Shown here piece after piece: positions 7,034 through 15,629 of a stretch of DNA of 37,837 bases. The DNA comes from a bacterium (GTDB lineage Bacteria > Armatimonadota > Chthonomonadetes > Chthonomonadales > JAMCWF01). The translations under genes were made by a program, and so were the position numbers. Location of the stretch: the NCBI GenBank assembly GCA_021842405.1, contig JAKBZR010000025.1:1-37837 (forward strand), given 5' to 3'. The notes below the pieces were generated by a model. It saw nothing but the letters and a program-made list of their open reading frames with translations, was not told where the DNA came from and made no database searches. The stretch's first letter is position 1. The number at the start of each line of letters is the position of its first letter.

Positions 7034-8857
7034 ATGAACCGAAAAATGTGCGGACTATTCATGATTTTGTGGTTGTTCACCACAATTCAGCACCCATCAT
7101 GTGCGGCCACCGGCAGATTGTCAACACCGTTCCTGCTCGACTTCGAAAATACCGATGTAGTCAAAATTCTTCGGGCTTTGATGGTGCAGAGCAATGCCCA
7201 AATCATCGTATCGCCCGATGTCAAAGGCACGATACCCGCCATCCGCCTCTGGGTTACATCCGTCGGGGATGCGCTGGACAAGCTGACCGCAGCAGTGGGC
7301 GTCACCTATCGAGAGGTAAATGGCACCTATCTCGTAGCGCCTGCCGCCAATATGAGGGCGCTCGTGGCCCGATATGGCGAAAAACAGATCTATTCTTTGA
7401 ACCGGCTTACAGATGAGCAGGCAACGCAACTGGTTGAGGGCGCGTTCCCGGATATGACGGTCAGACCGGCCGGCACCGATATCTTCTTGATTGGTACTCA
7501 GGATGACATCAACCAAGCGATTGCATTGCTCGCCAAACAGGATGCTCCGGTTCAGCTTCCACCACAAAGCCATGAGATTGTAGGCCTCAAATTCGCCAAG
7601 CCCTCGGAAGTGATCCGTGTGCTGAAAGATGTGGTGCCCCAATTAAAGGTGGAGGCGGTTGGCAATACGCTTGCAATGAGCGGAGCTGATGCGAGCCTTC
7701 GCACCGCACGTCAGGTCATCGCAGCGGTGGACGTAGAGCCGAAACCATCCGGTCCATTGAAGGTATACCGCGAGTACAAGATTAAGTTCTCAAGCGCCGA
7801 AGCCCTCAGAAATGCGTTGGGAAAGGCGGTCCCCAATGTGTCGGTCGTTATCGGTCCGGAGAGTTACTCCCCACCTCAACCCGCATTCCGGCCGCTTTCA
7901 GGCCAATCCATCGGAATCTTGAATAGTGGGCAGGGCACCGCCGGTGGGTTCGGCGGTGGTGGTGGTGGCGGTATATACGGCGGCGGTACCGGCGGCGGCG
8001 GTATGAGCGGCCTTACGACCGGTTATGGTACGACGACGACTCAACAACAGGTCAACAGCCGCTCAAAAGATCTCTTTTTAGCCGGTCCGAAGCAGGATGT
8101 CGACGCCGCTTTGAAGCTGCTCGCCGAAATGGATACCGCTCCATCCCAGGTTATGGTGGACGTAAAAGTGATAGACACCTCGCCGGAGGTGGTGCGGAGT
8201 ATCGGGTTGCAGTGGTCTTGGAACAATTTGACCTTTGTGGAGCAACATTCAAGCGTTCAGCCGCTGCCCGGTGGAGGCTCCGATCTGCTGCGGCCGAGCG
8301 TGGGCATCGGTTCCTTTGCCCGCATCCCATTTTCGGCGGCTGCCACGTTGAACGCAATCGAAACCAACACGCGCAGCAAGCTTCTGGCTGACCCTCGCAT
8401 TCAGGTGTTGGATAATGATGACGCCAGCATATTCATCGGCCAGACGGTGCGGGTCCCGGTTGCGGTTGCGGTGAGTGGGATCGGCACCGTACAAAATCAA
8501 TTGGTAGAAATCCCGGTCGGCATCATCCTGCTGGTTCGCCCGCGAATAAACGGCCATGATGACATCACGATGCGCGTCCATCCTGTAGTGAGCACAATCA
8601 GCGGATTCCTAAACGGATATCCGCAAACCTCCAGCCGTGAAGCCGAAACAACGGTGCGTGTTCACGATGGAGACACCATCGTGATCGGAGGGCTGATTCA
8701 AGATGAAAAGACGGTCACCAACCAGAAAATTCCGATCCTGGGAGATTTACCGATCATCGGCTATCTATTCCGCAACCACAGCGTGGATCATGCTCGGTCT
8801 GAGGTGCTGGTATTTATAACGCCCCACATCATTCCGCCGTCACCCAATGCGTCGTAA
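7034..8857 (+). CDS. pilQ: Type IV pilus secretin (PilQ/GspD family)
   Basis: A 607-residue outer-membrane secretin forming the channel for the pilus. ATG 7034 follows AGAGGTG and begins a signal peptide (MNRKMCGLFMILWLFTTIQHPSCAA). A TTG at 6968 would put 22 residues before it. A short N0/STN domain follows (FLLDFENTDVVKILRALMVQSNAQIIVSPDVKG), then repeated N-domains (about 120-260), a Gly-rich stretch (about 300-335), and the conserved secretin core. The core shows VMVDVKVIDTS, NTRSKLLADPRIQVLDN, the DGDTIVIGGLI motif, ILGDLPIIGYLFRN and the terminal VLVFITPHII. There is no AMIN (peptidoglycan-binding) domain, unlike proteobacterial PilQ. Confidence 0.93.
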   Translation: MNRKMCGLFMILWLFTTIQHPSCAATGRLSTPFLLDFENTDVVKILRALMVQSNAQIIVSPDVKGTIPAIRLWVTSVGDALDKLTAAVGVTYREVNGTYLVAPAANMRALVARYGEKQIYSLNRLTDEQATQLVEGAFPDMTVRPAGTDIFLIGTQDDINQAIALLAKQDAPVQLPPQSHEIVGLKFAKPSEVIRVLKDVVPQLKVEAVGNTLAMSGADASLRTARQVIAAVDVEPKPSGPLKVYREYKIKFSSAEALRNALGKAVPNVSVVIGPESYSPPQPAFRPLSGQSIGILNSGQGTAGGFGGGGGGGIYGGGTGGGGMSGLTTGYGTTTTQQQVNSRSKDLFLAGPKQDVDAALKLLAEMDTAPSQVMVDVKVIDTSPEVVRSIGLQWSWNNLTFVEQHSSVQPLPGGGSDLLRPSVGIGSFARIPFSAAATLNAIETNTRSKLLADPRIQVLDNDDASIFIGQTVRVPVAVAVSGIGTVQNQLVEIPVGIILLVRPRINGHDDITMRVHPVVSTISGFLNGYPQTSSREAETTVRVHDGDTIVIGGLIQDEKTVTNQKIPILGDLPIIGYLFRNHSVDHARSEVLVFITPHIIPPSPNAS

Positions 8858-8965
8858 GGCGGACATCCTAAAGTTGGATTGATGGTAACATTTACTAGAC
8901 TTGTGCGGGAGAATCAGCGGATTAGGCAAACTGAACCGAGCCGGAGCGCTACCTGCTAAGGAGTA

Positions 8966-9811
8966 ATGAACGTGAAGCCGGAAGATCGTCCAAAAGTTGT
9001 TGTGCTGTCAATCGCGATTCTGATAACGGTGGTCTTTATCGTCTACACCATTATTCGATCCATAAGCCCACCCAAAGCAGCCGTCGCCGTGGCTCGCCCT
9101 GGTCCAGCCAGCGCAACAACGACTGCCCCTCCGCGACAGCTCAATCCCAGCGATATGAATGAGAGCACTGCATCAATTCCCAGCGCAACGCGAGACCCTT
9201 TTACACCGATCCGTCCTTCGATCCTACCTGGCCAAGCGTATGCTTCAGCTCGCCCTTCGTCAAGAGTGAGCTCAGCCAAACCTTTCGTGATGAACCGGCC
9301 AACTCCACCGACAACCGTGCAGCCGATACTGCCGCCGGTAACCATTCAGCCCGGACTCGGCTTTAACCCCGTCCCATCGCTGCTGTTGAAAGGGATCATT
9401 ACGGGCACCCCACCGGTGGCCGTTATTCAAGTGGGCGACCAGACCTTTTATCGCCGCCCCGGCGAAAGCATCATCGGTGGCTGGACGATCAAGCGGATCA
9501 ATGATTCGGGCGTATTCCTCCAGTCCGGCCAGCGTTCTTTGCTGCTTACCATCGGTGGCTCCGTATCGTCGTCAGAATTAAATGTGACGGGGGCATCCCC
9601 CTCACTGCTGCCAACCGCCACTCGCCCGAATCCACATTCAACCGTTCATCGGCCTCGAATCCGGCGGATTCGACCGATGTTACATCCCCATTACCGGCCG
9701 CGATACCACCCGGTTCGCATAGTCCACCCCCGCCGGACTTTCACTCATTATCGGGTACGGCGCACCTACCATCGCGCCGGCATCACCCGATTCCATAGCT
9801 GGTCGCTTTAG
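8966..9811 (+). CDS. PilP/GspC-like pilus protein with a His/Arg/Tyr-rich tail
   Basis: A 281-residue protein with an N-terminal membrane anchor (about 9-30) and a Pro/Ala/Thr-rich periplasmic linker (30-135). A compact beta domain follows (about 136-210: LLLKGIITGTPPVAVIQVGDQTFYRRPGESIIGGWTIKRIND), matching the PilP/GspC homology region that docks on the secretin. The last 60 residues are an unusual basic, aromatic low-complexity tail (HRPRIRRIRP, HPHYRPRYHP, HYRVRRTYHR). AAGGAG lies just before the ATG. It follows the secretin gene, so it probably completes the PilM-N-O-P-Q alignment complex. Its stop codon overlaps the stop of the convergent ATPase gene. Confidence 0.72.
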   Translation: MNVKPEDRPKVVVLSIAILITVVFIVYTIIRSISPPKAAVAVARPGPASATTTAPPRQLNPSDMNESTASIPSATRDPFTPIRPSILPGQAYASARPSSRVSSAKPFVMNRPTPPTTVQPILPPVTIQPGLGFNPVPSLLLKGIITGTPPVAVIQVGDQTFYRRPGESIIGGWTIKRINDSGVFLQSGQRSLLLTIGGSVSSSELNVTGASPSLLPTATRPNPHSTVHRPRIRRIRPMLHPHYRPRYHPVRIVHPRRTFTHYRVRRTYHRAGITRFHSWSL

Positions 9812-10740
9812 CCAGCCCCATTTTCACGCTCCATATCGGCCAGTGACGCCAGTGGGCTCAACACATCCCACAAAGTCGGTTGGCTGACCAGTACCATCGC
9901 CGGCCCGCCTAAGTGTTCCCCCAACAGCGAAGAGACCACCCTTTCCGCCTCGAACGTCTCCACCTCAATATCCCCTTCGCGCTCCCGCACCATCACCAGC
10001 GATTCCGGCGGAACTCGATCCGCCAACCAGTCGGCATCAACCCGCGACAAGGTCAAACGGGTAGGTTGTACTGTGGCGAGCAGTTTTGCCGGACTGTCAT
10101 CGGCCAGTATTTGGCATCGGTGGAGCATGAAGACCCGATCGGCGGTGACCGCTCGTTCATGGTGGGTGGTCGCCTCTAAGATACAAATTTGGTCTTCAGC
10201 GCATCGCTCATTCAACCAGCCATCCACCCGAAATCGAATCGGTTCCGGCAAACCCATCATCATATCGTCAATGAGGATCACATCGGGTCGTGAAACCAAC
10301 TCGGCGGCCAGGTTGAGCGCCAGCCGCTGCGTATGAGTGAGATGCAGGATAATTGTGTCACGAACTGGGAAAAGGTCGAGCAGTTCCAGCATTTCCGCCA
10401 CTCGGGCATGAGGGCGTTCGCTGTGGCTGAGCCGAGACGCCGCTCGTAACAAGAGTAGTTGGCTGACCGTCAATCGGTTGGCACAACGAAAATCGGGCCC
10501 GGCCAGCGCAATTCGTCGTCCTCGTAAGCCGATCCGTCCGTTCACCTTTACCGATCCAGATATCAACTTGATTTGACCATTGGCAATTTTAAGAATCAAG
10601 CTTTTTCCTGAAGCGGCGCCACCGAACAGTGCGCCCCGGTATCCAGTTGGAAGCTGAAAGTTGAATTGGCATAGAGTGGTGGGATGGTCCGCCCGCACCA
10701 CCACCTCGTTGAGCTCTAAGCGATAAGTTCGATTCTCCAA
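9808..10740 (-). CDS. Degenerate ABC-type ATPase encoded with the RND pump
   Basis: The 310-residue product has an ABC nucleotide-binding domain in its first about 220 residues. Walker A is intact (GGAASGKS, 40-47) and Walker B is VILID, but the catalytic Glu after Walker B is Asp (D159). The LSGGQ signature is replaced by LTHTQ (134-138), and no clear Q-loop glutamine is seen around 80-85. Histidines at 193-194 could serve as the H-loop. The last about 90 residues carry no membrane segment and match nothing I recognise. One base separates it from the RND pump gene, so translation is likely coupled. It may be a low-activity or regulatory ATPase, or the NBD of a transporter whose membrane part lies elsewhere. 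Confidence 0.8.
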   Translation of the reverse strand: MENRTYRLELNEVVVRADHPTTLCQFNFQLPTGYRGALFGGAASGKSLILKIANGQIKLISGSVKVNGRIGLRGRRIALAGPDFRCANRLTVSQLLLLRAASRLSHSERPHARVAEMLELLDLFPVRDTIILHLTHTQRLALNLAAELVSRPDVILIDDMMMGLPEPIRFRVDGWLNERCAEDQICILEATTHHERAVTADRVFMLHRCQILADDSPAKLLATVQPTRLTLSRVDADWLADRVPPESLVMVREREGDIEVETFEAERVVSSLLGEHLGGPAMVLVSQPTLWDVLSPLASLADMERENGAG

Positions 10741-10741
10741 T

Positions 10742-13700
10742 TTAGTCCACCGACACCTCTTCGGTAGTCGGCCGCGCCACTACACGCCGCCCATAAATCA
10801 GGCGCCCGATTAACCGGCCGAGGTCGTCAACGTAGGTATAAACGCAGGGAATGACCAGCAAGGTCAACATGGTTGACAGGATCAGGCCGCCAATGACCGC
10901 CACCGCCAATGGGGCGCGAAATGCGGCGCCACGCCCCAATGCCAATGCGGTCGGCAGCATGCCAAAGACCATTGCACCGGTAGTCATCAAAATGGGGCGC
11001 AAACGAGTTGGGCCCGCCTGCCGGAGAGCATCGTTGCGGGAAAGCCCGCGCGCCCTCAAGGTGTTGGTATAGTCAACCAATAATATCGCGTTTTTGGTTA
11101 CCAGCCCGACTAGCATAATGATCCCGATGAACGAAATGATGGAAAGCGACTGGCCGGCAATAATGAGTGCCAGCAATGCGCCAATCAGCGCCTGCGGCAG
11201 GGAGAGCATGATGACCAACGGGTAAAGCAGATTATCGAAAAGCGCTGCCATCAGCATATAGACCAACACGATCGAGAGAAACAGGGCCGAAAACATATAT
11301 CCCGACTCTTCGGCCTGGGTCTGGTTCTCACCACCGACCGAAAGTTGCACCGCGCCATAATTGATTTTCGTTAAAACGCGGTTTATGGCGATCTGCATAT
11401 TACCGGGCGAATATCCCGGTTTGAGGTTGGCTGTCACGGCAATCACGCGTTGGTGATCCAGACGATCAATTTTGGTCGGCCCCAATCCCAGTTTGACCAG
11501 AGCGACATCACTCAGTCGAATCGGCTGGCCATTTGCCATCCCCACCACTAAATTGCCGATATCCTGCACGTTTTGGCGCTCACGCTGTCGCAACTGCACC
11601 AGTATGGGGTATTCATTGCCGTGTTCGCGGTATTTCACATTGTCATTCCCGTTGATCGCATCGCTGACGATCTGTGAAATCGCCTGCACCGAGAGACCGA
11701 ATGATGCCGCCTTAGTCCGGTCAAGGGTGATCTGCATCTCGGGCCGGCCTTGCCTCCAGGAAATGTCGGGATTGATGATGCCGGGAATCGTCGCGATTGC
11801 CGCTTCGGTCTTATCCGCTAACTTGGTTAATTGCTGTAAATTTTGGCCGCTCAAGTTGTATTGAATCGGCGCGGAAGCCCCGCTGAATCCGCTGACCTGC
11901 GCAACTTTGATATTCGCATCCGGAATCTGCCCGATTGCCTTCCGAAGCTGAGCGGCCACCGTCGTATCGCTGACTTTTCGCAACCCCTTCTTGCTCGCAA
12001 AGGGATTGATATCATCAATCAGGCTCTCTTTCGGCTTGAGCTGTATGCTGATAGTTGAATATTGCGGGCCGATGGAAGCGCCTCCGCGGAAACCGGCTGC
12101 GGTCGCACCCACGTTGGTGAAGATATTGGCGACATTGGGGTTTTGGGCCACGATATTTTCGATGTGCTTGGTGATCCGATCGGTCCGATCAATGGATGAT
12201 CCGGCCGGCATCTCGATCGTAATGCCCACCTGTCCCTGATCCTGATTGGGTGCAAAGCGGAACAGCAGGAGGGGCCGGGGTAAGTGGCTCGCGACCACAA
12301 TTACTAAAATCATCAGCGCGATGCCGGAACCCAAAGTGACCAATCCTAAGAGCCGGTAGTGCCGTAAAAAGAAAGCTCCAAATATAACGGTAAGAAATAG
12401 CAGCGTGGCAATTACTTTTGTGCTGGCAAACGGTGGACCGATGATGGACCCAATGATTGCCACAAAGATGATAACCAGTATCCCAGAACCTACATAGATG
12501 ACAAAACCTCGATATTGCAGCGCCCACGCCAGCGCCCGTTCATACGCGCGATCCAGCCCATTGTAGAAGCGATCAAAATAGCCGAATAGCCCACGCTCCG
12601 TCTCCAGCTTTTCATGAGCCCGGTACCAGCGTGAGGCCAGCATCGGAGTCAGGGTGAAAGACATGAATAACGAGAACAGCGTTGCGCAGGCGATGGTAAT
12701 GCCGAACTGGCGAAAGAACTGCCCGATAATTCCACCCATAAATGCAATCGGTAAAAAGACCACCACATCCACCATCGTGATCGTAATGGCGGCCAATCCA
12801 ATTTCAGAGCGACCGTTGATCGCTGCCTCGACTGGATCCTCCCCCATCTTCAGGTGGCGATAGATGTTTTCAAGCACCACAATTGAATCGTCCACCAATA
12901 TTCCAACCGATAACGAAAGGGCCATCAACGTCATCGAATTCAGCGTAAATCCGAACATAAACATCGGCAAGAAGGTTGCCAATATGGAGGTGGGAATTGC
13001 AATGGCGACGATCATGGTGCCTCGAAAGTTATGTAGAAAAAGAAAGACGACCGCCGCCGCCAACAACACCCCTAAAAACAGACTGTTGCGAACATCCACC
13101 AGGTTATTGGTTACATTGGTGGCCTGGTCTTGCGATACGATGAAATGAACACCGGGTGGTAGTATCTTCTTCAATTGCTTCACTGCCGCCTTGACCCCGT
13201 TGACGACATCTATCGTATTGGCATCCGACGTTTTTTGGATCACGATGCCCACCGAATCCTGCCTCTGGATACGGGTAATGTCATCGCGCTCTTCAACGGA
13301 GTCGCTGACGTTGGCGATGTCACTCAATTTGACGGCCGGGACGGCCGAGCCAACCACCGCCGCTCCAGTTAAAGGAATGCGGGTTTTGGCTATCGTATTA
13401 ACGTTTGGGAATTCACCGATTACCCGCACATCATATTGGCGTCTTCCCTCGATCTCATGGCCGCAAGCCAGGTTGATGTTATTGGCTGCCAGCGCATTCA
13501 CCACCTGAGGAATGGTCAACCCGTAGGCGTTGAGCCGGTTTTCGTCCAGTTCCACTGCGATGTCTCGAATGTCACCGCCGGTTATGGTGACTGCCGCCAC
13601 GCCTGGCACCTGGCTAAGGTAATCCTGGATGGTGCTGTCGGCCAAATCGCGCAGCTTTTTGCTCGACATATTACCGACCACGCCGTAATAAAGGACCGGC

Positions 13701-14107
13701 ATCGAGTTTACATCCAAGCGATCAATGGACGAGGGTAACGCATCCTGCGGAAGCTGGCTGCGTATTGCAGCGACCTTTTGCTGCACCTCCGTTGCGGCGG
13801 CGTTGATATTGGTGTTTAAGTGGAATTGAACGGTAATGGATGAGATGCCGTCTTGTGAGGTCGAATTGATATGTTTCACCCCATCCACCGAGGCAACCGC
13901 ATCCTCGATCGGCTTGGTGATCAGCGATTCGATCTCCTCAGGGCCGGCGCCGGGATAACTCGTGGTAATGGTGATAATCGGAAAATCAACCCGTGGGTTC
14001 AGCTCCGCCTTCATTCGACTGATACCGGTGATTCCCATCACAATCAGCGCGGAAACTACCATCAAGATGAAAACGGGGCGCCGAATTGAGATACTGGTTA
14101 GCCACAT
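10742..14107 (-). CDS. RND multidrug efflux pump, AcrB/HAE-1 family, with two extra membrane segments
   Basis: A 1121-residue inner-membrane pump that would use the proton gradient to export drugs or lipophilic compounds through the adaptor and TolC partner encoded next to it. The N-terminus (SIRRPVFILMV), the Asp pair in TM4 (VDD, 406-407) and the TM10 Lys (GLVTKNAILLVDYTN) form the expected proton relay. The protein is about 70 residues longer than AcrB. Most of the excess lies between TM7 and the second periplasmic domain, where two added hydrophobic stretches (about 565-582 and 585-608) precede FAPNQDQGQ. An even number of added helices keeps the topology. GGGGAGGA precedes the ATG. Confidence 0.93.
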   Translation of the reverse strand: MWLTSISIRRPVFILMVVSALIVMGITGISRMKAELNPRVDFPIITITTSYPGAGPEEIESLITKPIEDAVASVDGVKHINSTSQDGISSITVQFHLNTNINAAATEVQQKVAAIRSQLPQDALPSSIDRLDVNSMPVLYYGVVGNMSSKKLRDLADSTIQDYLSQVPGVAAVTITGGDIRDIAVELDENRLNAYGLTIPQVVNALAANNINLACGHEIEGRRQYDVRVIGEFPNVNTIAKTRIPLTGAAVVGSAVPAVKLSDIANVSDSVEERDDITRIQRQDSVGIVIQKTSDANTIDVVNGVKAAVKQLKKILPPGVHFIVSQDQATNVTNNLVDVRNSLFLGVLLAAAVVFLFLHNFRGTMIVAIAIPTSILATFLPMFMFGFTLNSMTLMALSLSVGILVDDSIVVLENIYRHLKMGEDPVEAAINGRSEIGLAAITITMVDVVVFLPIAFMGGIIGQFFRQFGITIACATLFSLFMSFTLTPMLASRWYRAHEKLETERGLFGYFDRFYNGLDRAYERALAWALQYRGFVIYVGSGILVIIFVAIIGSIIGPPFASTKVIATLLFLTVIFGAFFLRHYRLLGLVTLGSGIALMILVIVVASHLPRPLLLFRFAPNQDQGQVGITIEMPAGSSIDRTDRITKHIENIVAQNPNVANIFTNVGATAAGFRGGASIGPQYSTISIQLKPKESLIDDINPFASKKGLRKVSDTTVAAQLRKAIGQIPDANIKVAQVSGFSGASAPIQYNLSGQNLQQLTKLADKTEAAIATIPGIINPDISWRQGRPEMQITLDRTKAASFGLSVQAISQIVSDAINGNDNVKYREHGNEYPILVQLRQRERQNVQDIGNLVVGMANGQPIRLSDVALVKLGLGPTKIDRLDHQRVIAVTANLKPGYSPGNMQIAINRVLTKINYGAVQLSVGGENQTQAEESGYMFSALFLSIVLVYMLMAALFDNLLYPLVIMLSLPQALIGALLALIIAGQSLSIISFIGIIMLVGLVTKNAILLVDYTNTLRARGLSRNDALRQAGPTRLRPILMTTGAMVFGMLPTALALGRGAAFRAPLAVAVIGGLILSTMLTLLVIPCVYTYVDDLGRLIGRLIYGRRVVARPTTEEVSVD

Positions 14108-14144
14108 GGTTTTATTCCTCCCCTAAAGCCACATCCATGTTCCA

Positions 14145-15629
14145 CTAACGATCAATCTGTATCGGATCGCCGTTATGTAAATCGGTTTGGCCGGCGACCA
14201 CTACTTGCTCCCCCACCGATATTCCCGATCGAATTTCAGCATTTACCGGATCCACGATGCCGATTTTGACCTGCTTGAGATGCGCGATGCCGTTGCGGAC
14301 CACAAAGAGATCGGCCGTATCCCCTGCGATGTTGGTCAGCGCATCCTTAGAAACCACAATTGCACTCGGGTGGCGCTTAACCAGTATCCGCCCGCGGGCG
14401 TACATTCCTGGTCTCAGCTCACCGGTGGTATTCGGTATATCAATGCGGAGCGTAAAATCACGGCTGGCCGATGAGGCGACCGGATAGATCCGAGCCACGG
14501 TGCCGAAGAAAGTCTTCCCCGGCAGCGCATCAACGGTTACCTGCACCGACTGGCCCCGCTTAACTTTTGAAAATTCCGTCTCCGAGAGCAAACCTTCAAA
14601 GTAAACCGAATCGAGCGCAACAATCTCCATGACCGGATTGCCGGCCCCCATCTGCTGGCCGCGCTCCACCATTCTTTTGGCCACTACCCCATTGATCGGG
14701 CTGCGCACGAAGGCATCTTTATACGCCTGCTCCGCCACCGCCAGCGAGGCTCGCGCTTGATCCACCCCCGCGATCGCGGCTTGGACCGCCGCTTCAGCCG
14801 TCGTTACATTATCGCGCTGCACCTCAACTTGACTTTGATTCGCCTCGGCCAGCTTCAAATTCTCCTGGCTCTGTTGCAAGGCGATTTCAGCCTGACGGAT
14901 CTGCTCCGGCCGATTGCCGGCCTGGATCAGGGAGTAGGCTTGCACGGCGGAGTTGTATTGCGCCTTGGCGCTCTCGGCGGTCGCCTGTGCCGCATCCAAC
15001 TGTTGTTGTGAGATCGCCTGTTGCTTGTAAAGCTGCTCATATCGGGCTAAATCGCTGGCTGCCTTTCGATAGTTGGCTTTCGCTGCCTTCACGTTCTCGG
15101 CCGCTTCCTGGCGCTCTTGCTGCCGCGCGCCCTTAACCATAATTTGAAGTGACTGCTTCGATGCATCCACCGCCGTTTGGCTGTTGCTTAAACCGATTTT
15201 TGTCTGTTGAATGGTGAGTTGAAGTGAGGTTCGCGCCGATTGAAGCGCCGCCGCAGCCTGCGCTTTTTTGGTGATCGCCGCCTTTAGGTTGGCCTCCGCC
15301 TGACTGATATTGGCCGAAATATCGCTCACATCTTGCTGTGCCACCACCTGCCCAGCCTTCACATGATCGCCCTCCCTAAAATAAACGGCTACCAACGTTC
15401 CTGGCGACTTTACCCCAACCACCACATCGTGCAGTGCGCTCAGGCTGCCGGTGACGTTTTCCAGCTCATCCATCGTGGCCCGAAAAGCCGGTTTTACTTT
15501 AACCGCAACCGCTGGGCGATCGGCCTGCTTTTTGGTCCCTGCGGCCACAGTCCCATTACCCCGGCAACCGGTCAGTGCAGCACATGCCGCCAATAAAAAT
15601 GGTGTGAATGGCAGCCACCACTTCCTCAT
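14145..15629 (-). CDS. Lipoprotein membrane-fusion protein of the RND efflux system
   Basis: A 494-residue periplasmic adaptor of the AcrA/HlyD type. The signal peptide ends in a lipobox (LTGC, Cys about 22), so the protein should be lipid-anchored like AcrA. The first half of a biotinyl-lipoyl domain (VVVGVKSPGTLVAVYFREGDHVKAGQVVAQQD) is followed by an exceptionally long Ala/Gln-rich coiled-coil hairpin (about 105-300). The second half (VRSPINGVVAKRMVERGQQMGAGNPVMEI), a beta-barrel and a membrane-proximal domain come after. Its ATG overlaps the TolC stop by 4 bases. The long coiled coil would be expected to reach the TolC partner. Confidence 0.92.
   Translation of the reverse strand: MRKWWLPFTPFLLAACAALTGCRGNGTVAAGTKKQADRPAVAVKVKPAFRATMDELENVTGSLSALHDVVVGVKSPGTLVAVYFREGDHVKAGQVVAQQDVSDISANISQAEANLKAAITKKAQAAAALQSARTSLQLTIQQTKIGLSNSQTAVDASKQSLQIMVKGARQQERQEAAENVKAAKANYRKAASDLARYEQLYKQQAISQQQLDAAQATAESAKAQYNSAVQAYSLIQAGNRPEQIRQAEIALQQSQENLKLAEANQSQVEVQRDNVTTAEAAVQAAIAGVDQARASLAVAEQAYKDAFVRSPINGVVAKRMVERGQQMGAGNPVMEIVALDSVYFEGLLSETEFSKVKRGQSVQVTVDALPGKTFFGTVARIYPVASSASRDFTLRIDIPNTTGELRPGMYARGRILVKRHPSAIVVSKDALTNIAGDTADLFVVRNGIAHLKQVKIGIVDPVNAEIRSGISVGEQVVVAGQTDLHNGDPIQIDR

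Noticed and set aside
7121-7642. Long open frame antisense to the secretin gene
   Set aside because: It lies entirely within a clear secretin coding sequence and its translation shows no domain or ribosome site; it is a codon-bias shadow.
11472-11864. Open frame antisense to the RND pump
   Set aside because: Low-complexity translation without motif, fully inside the pump gene.
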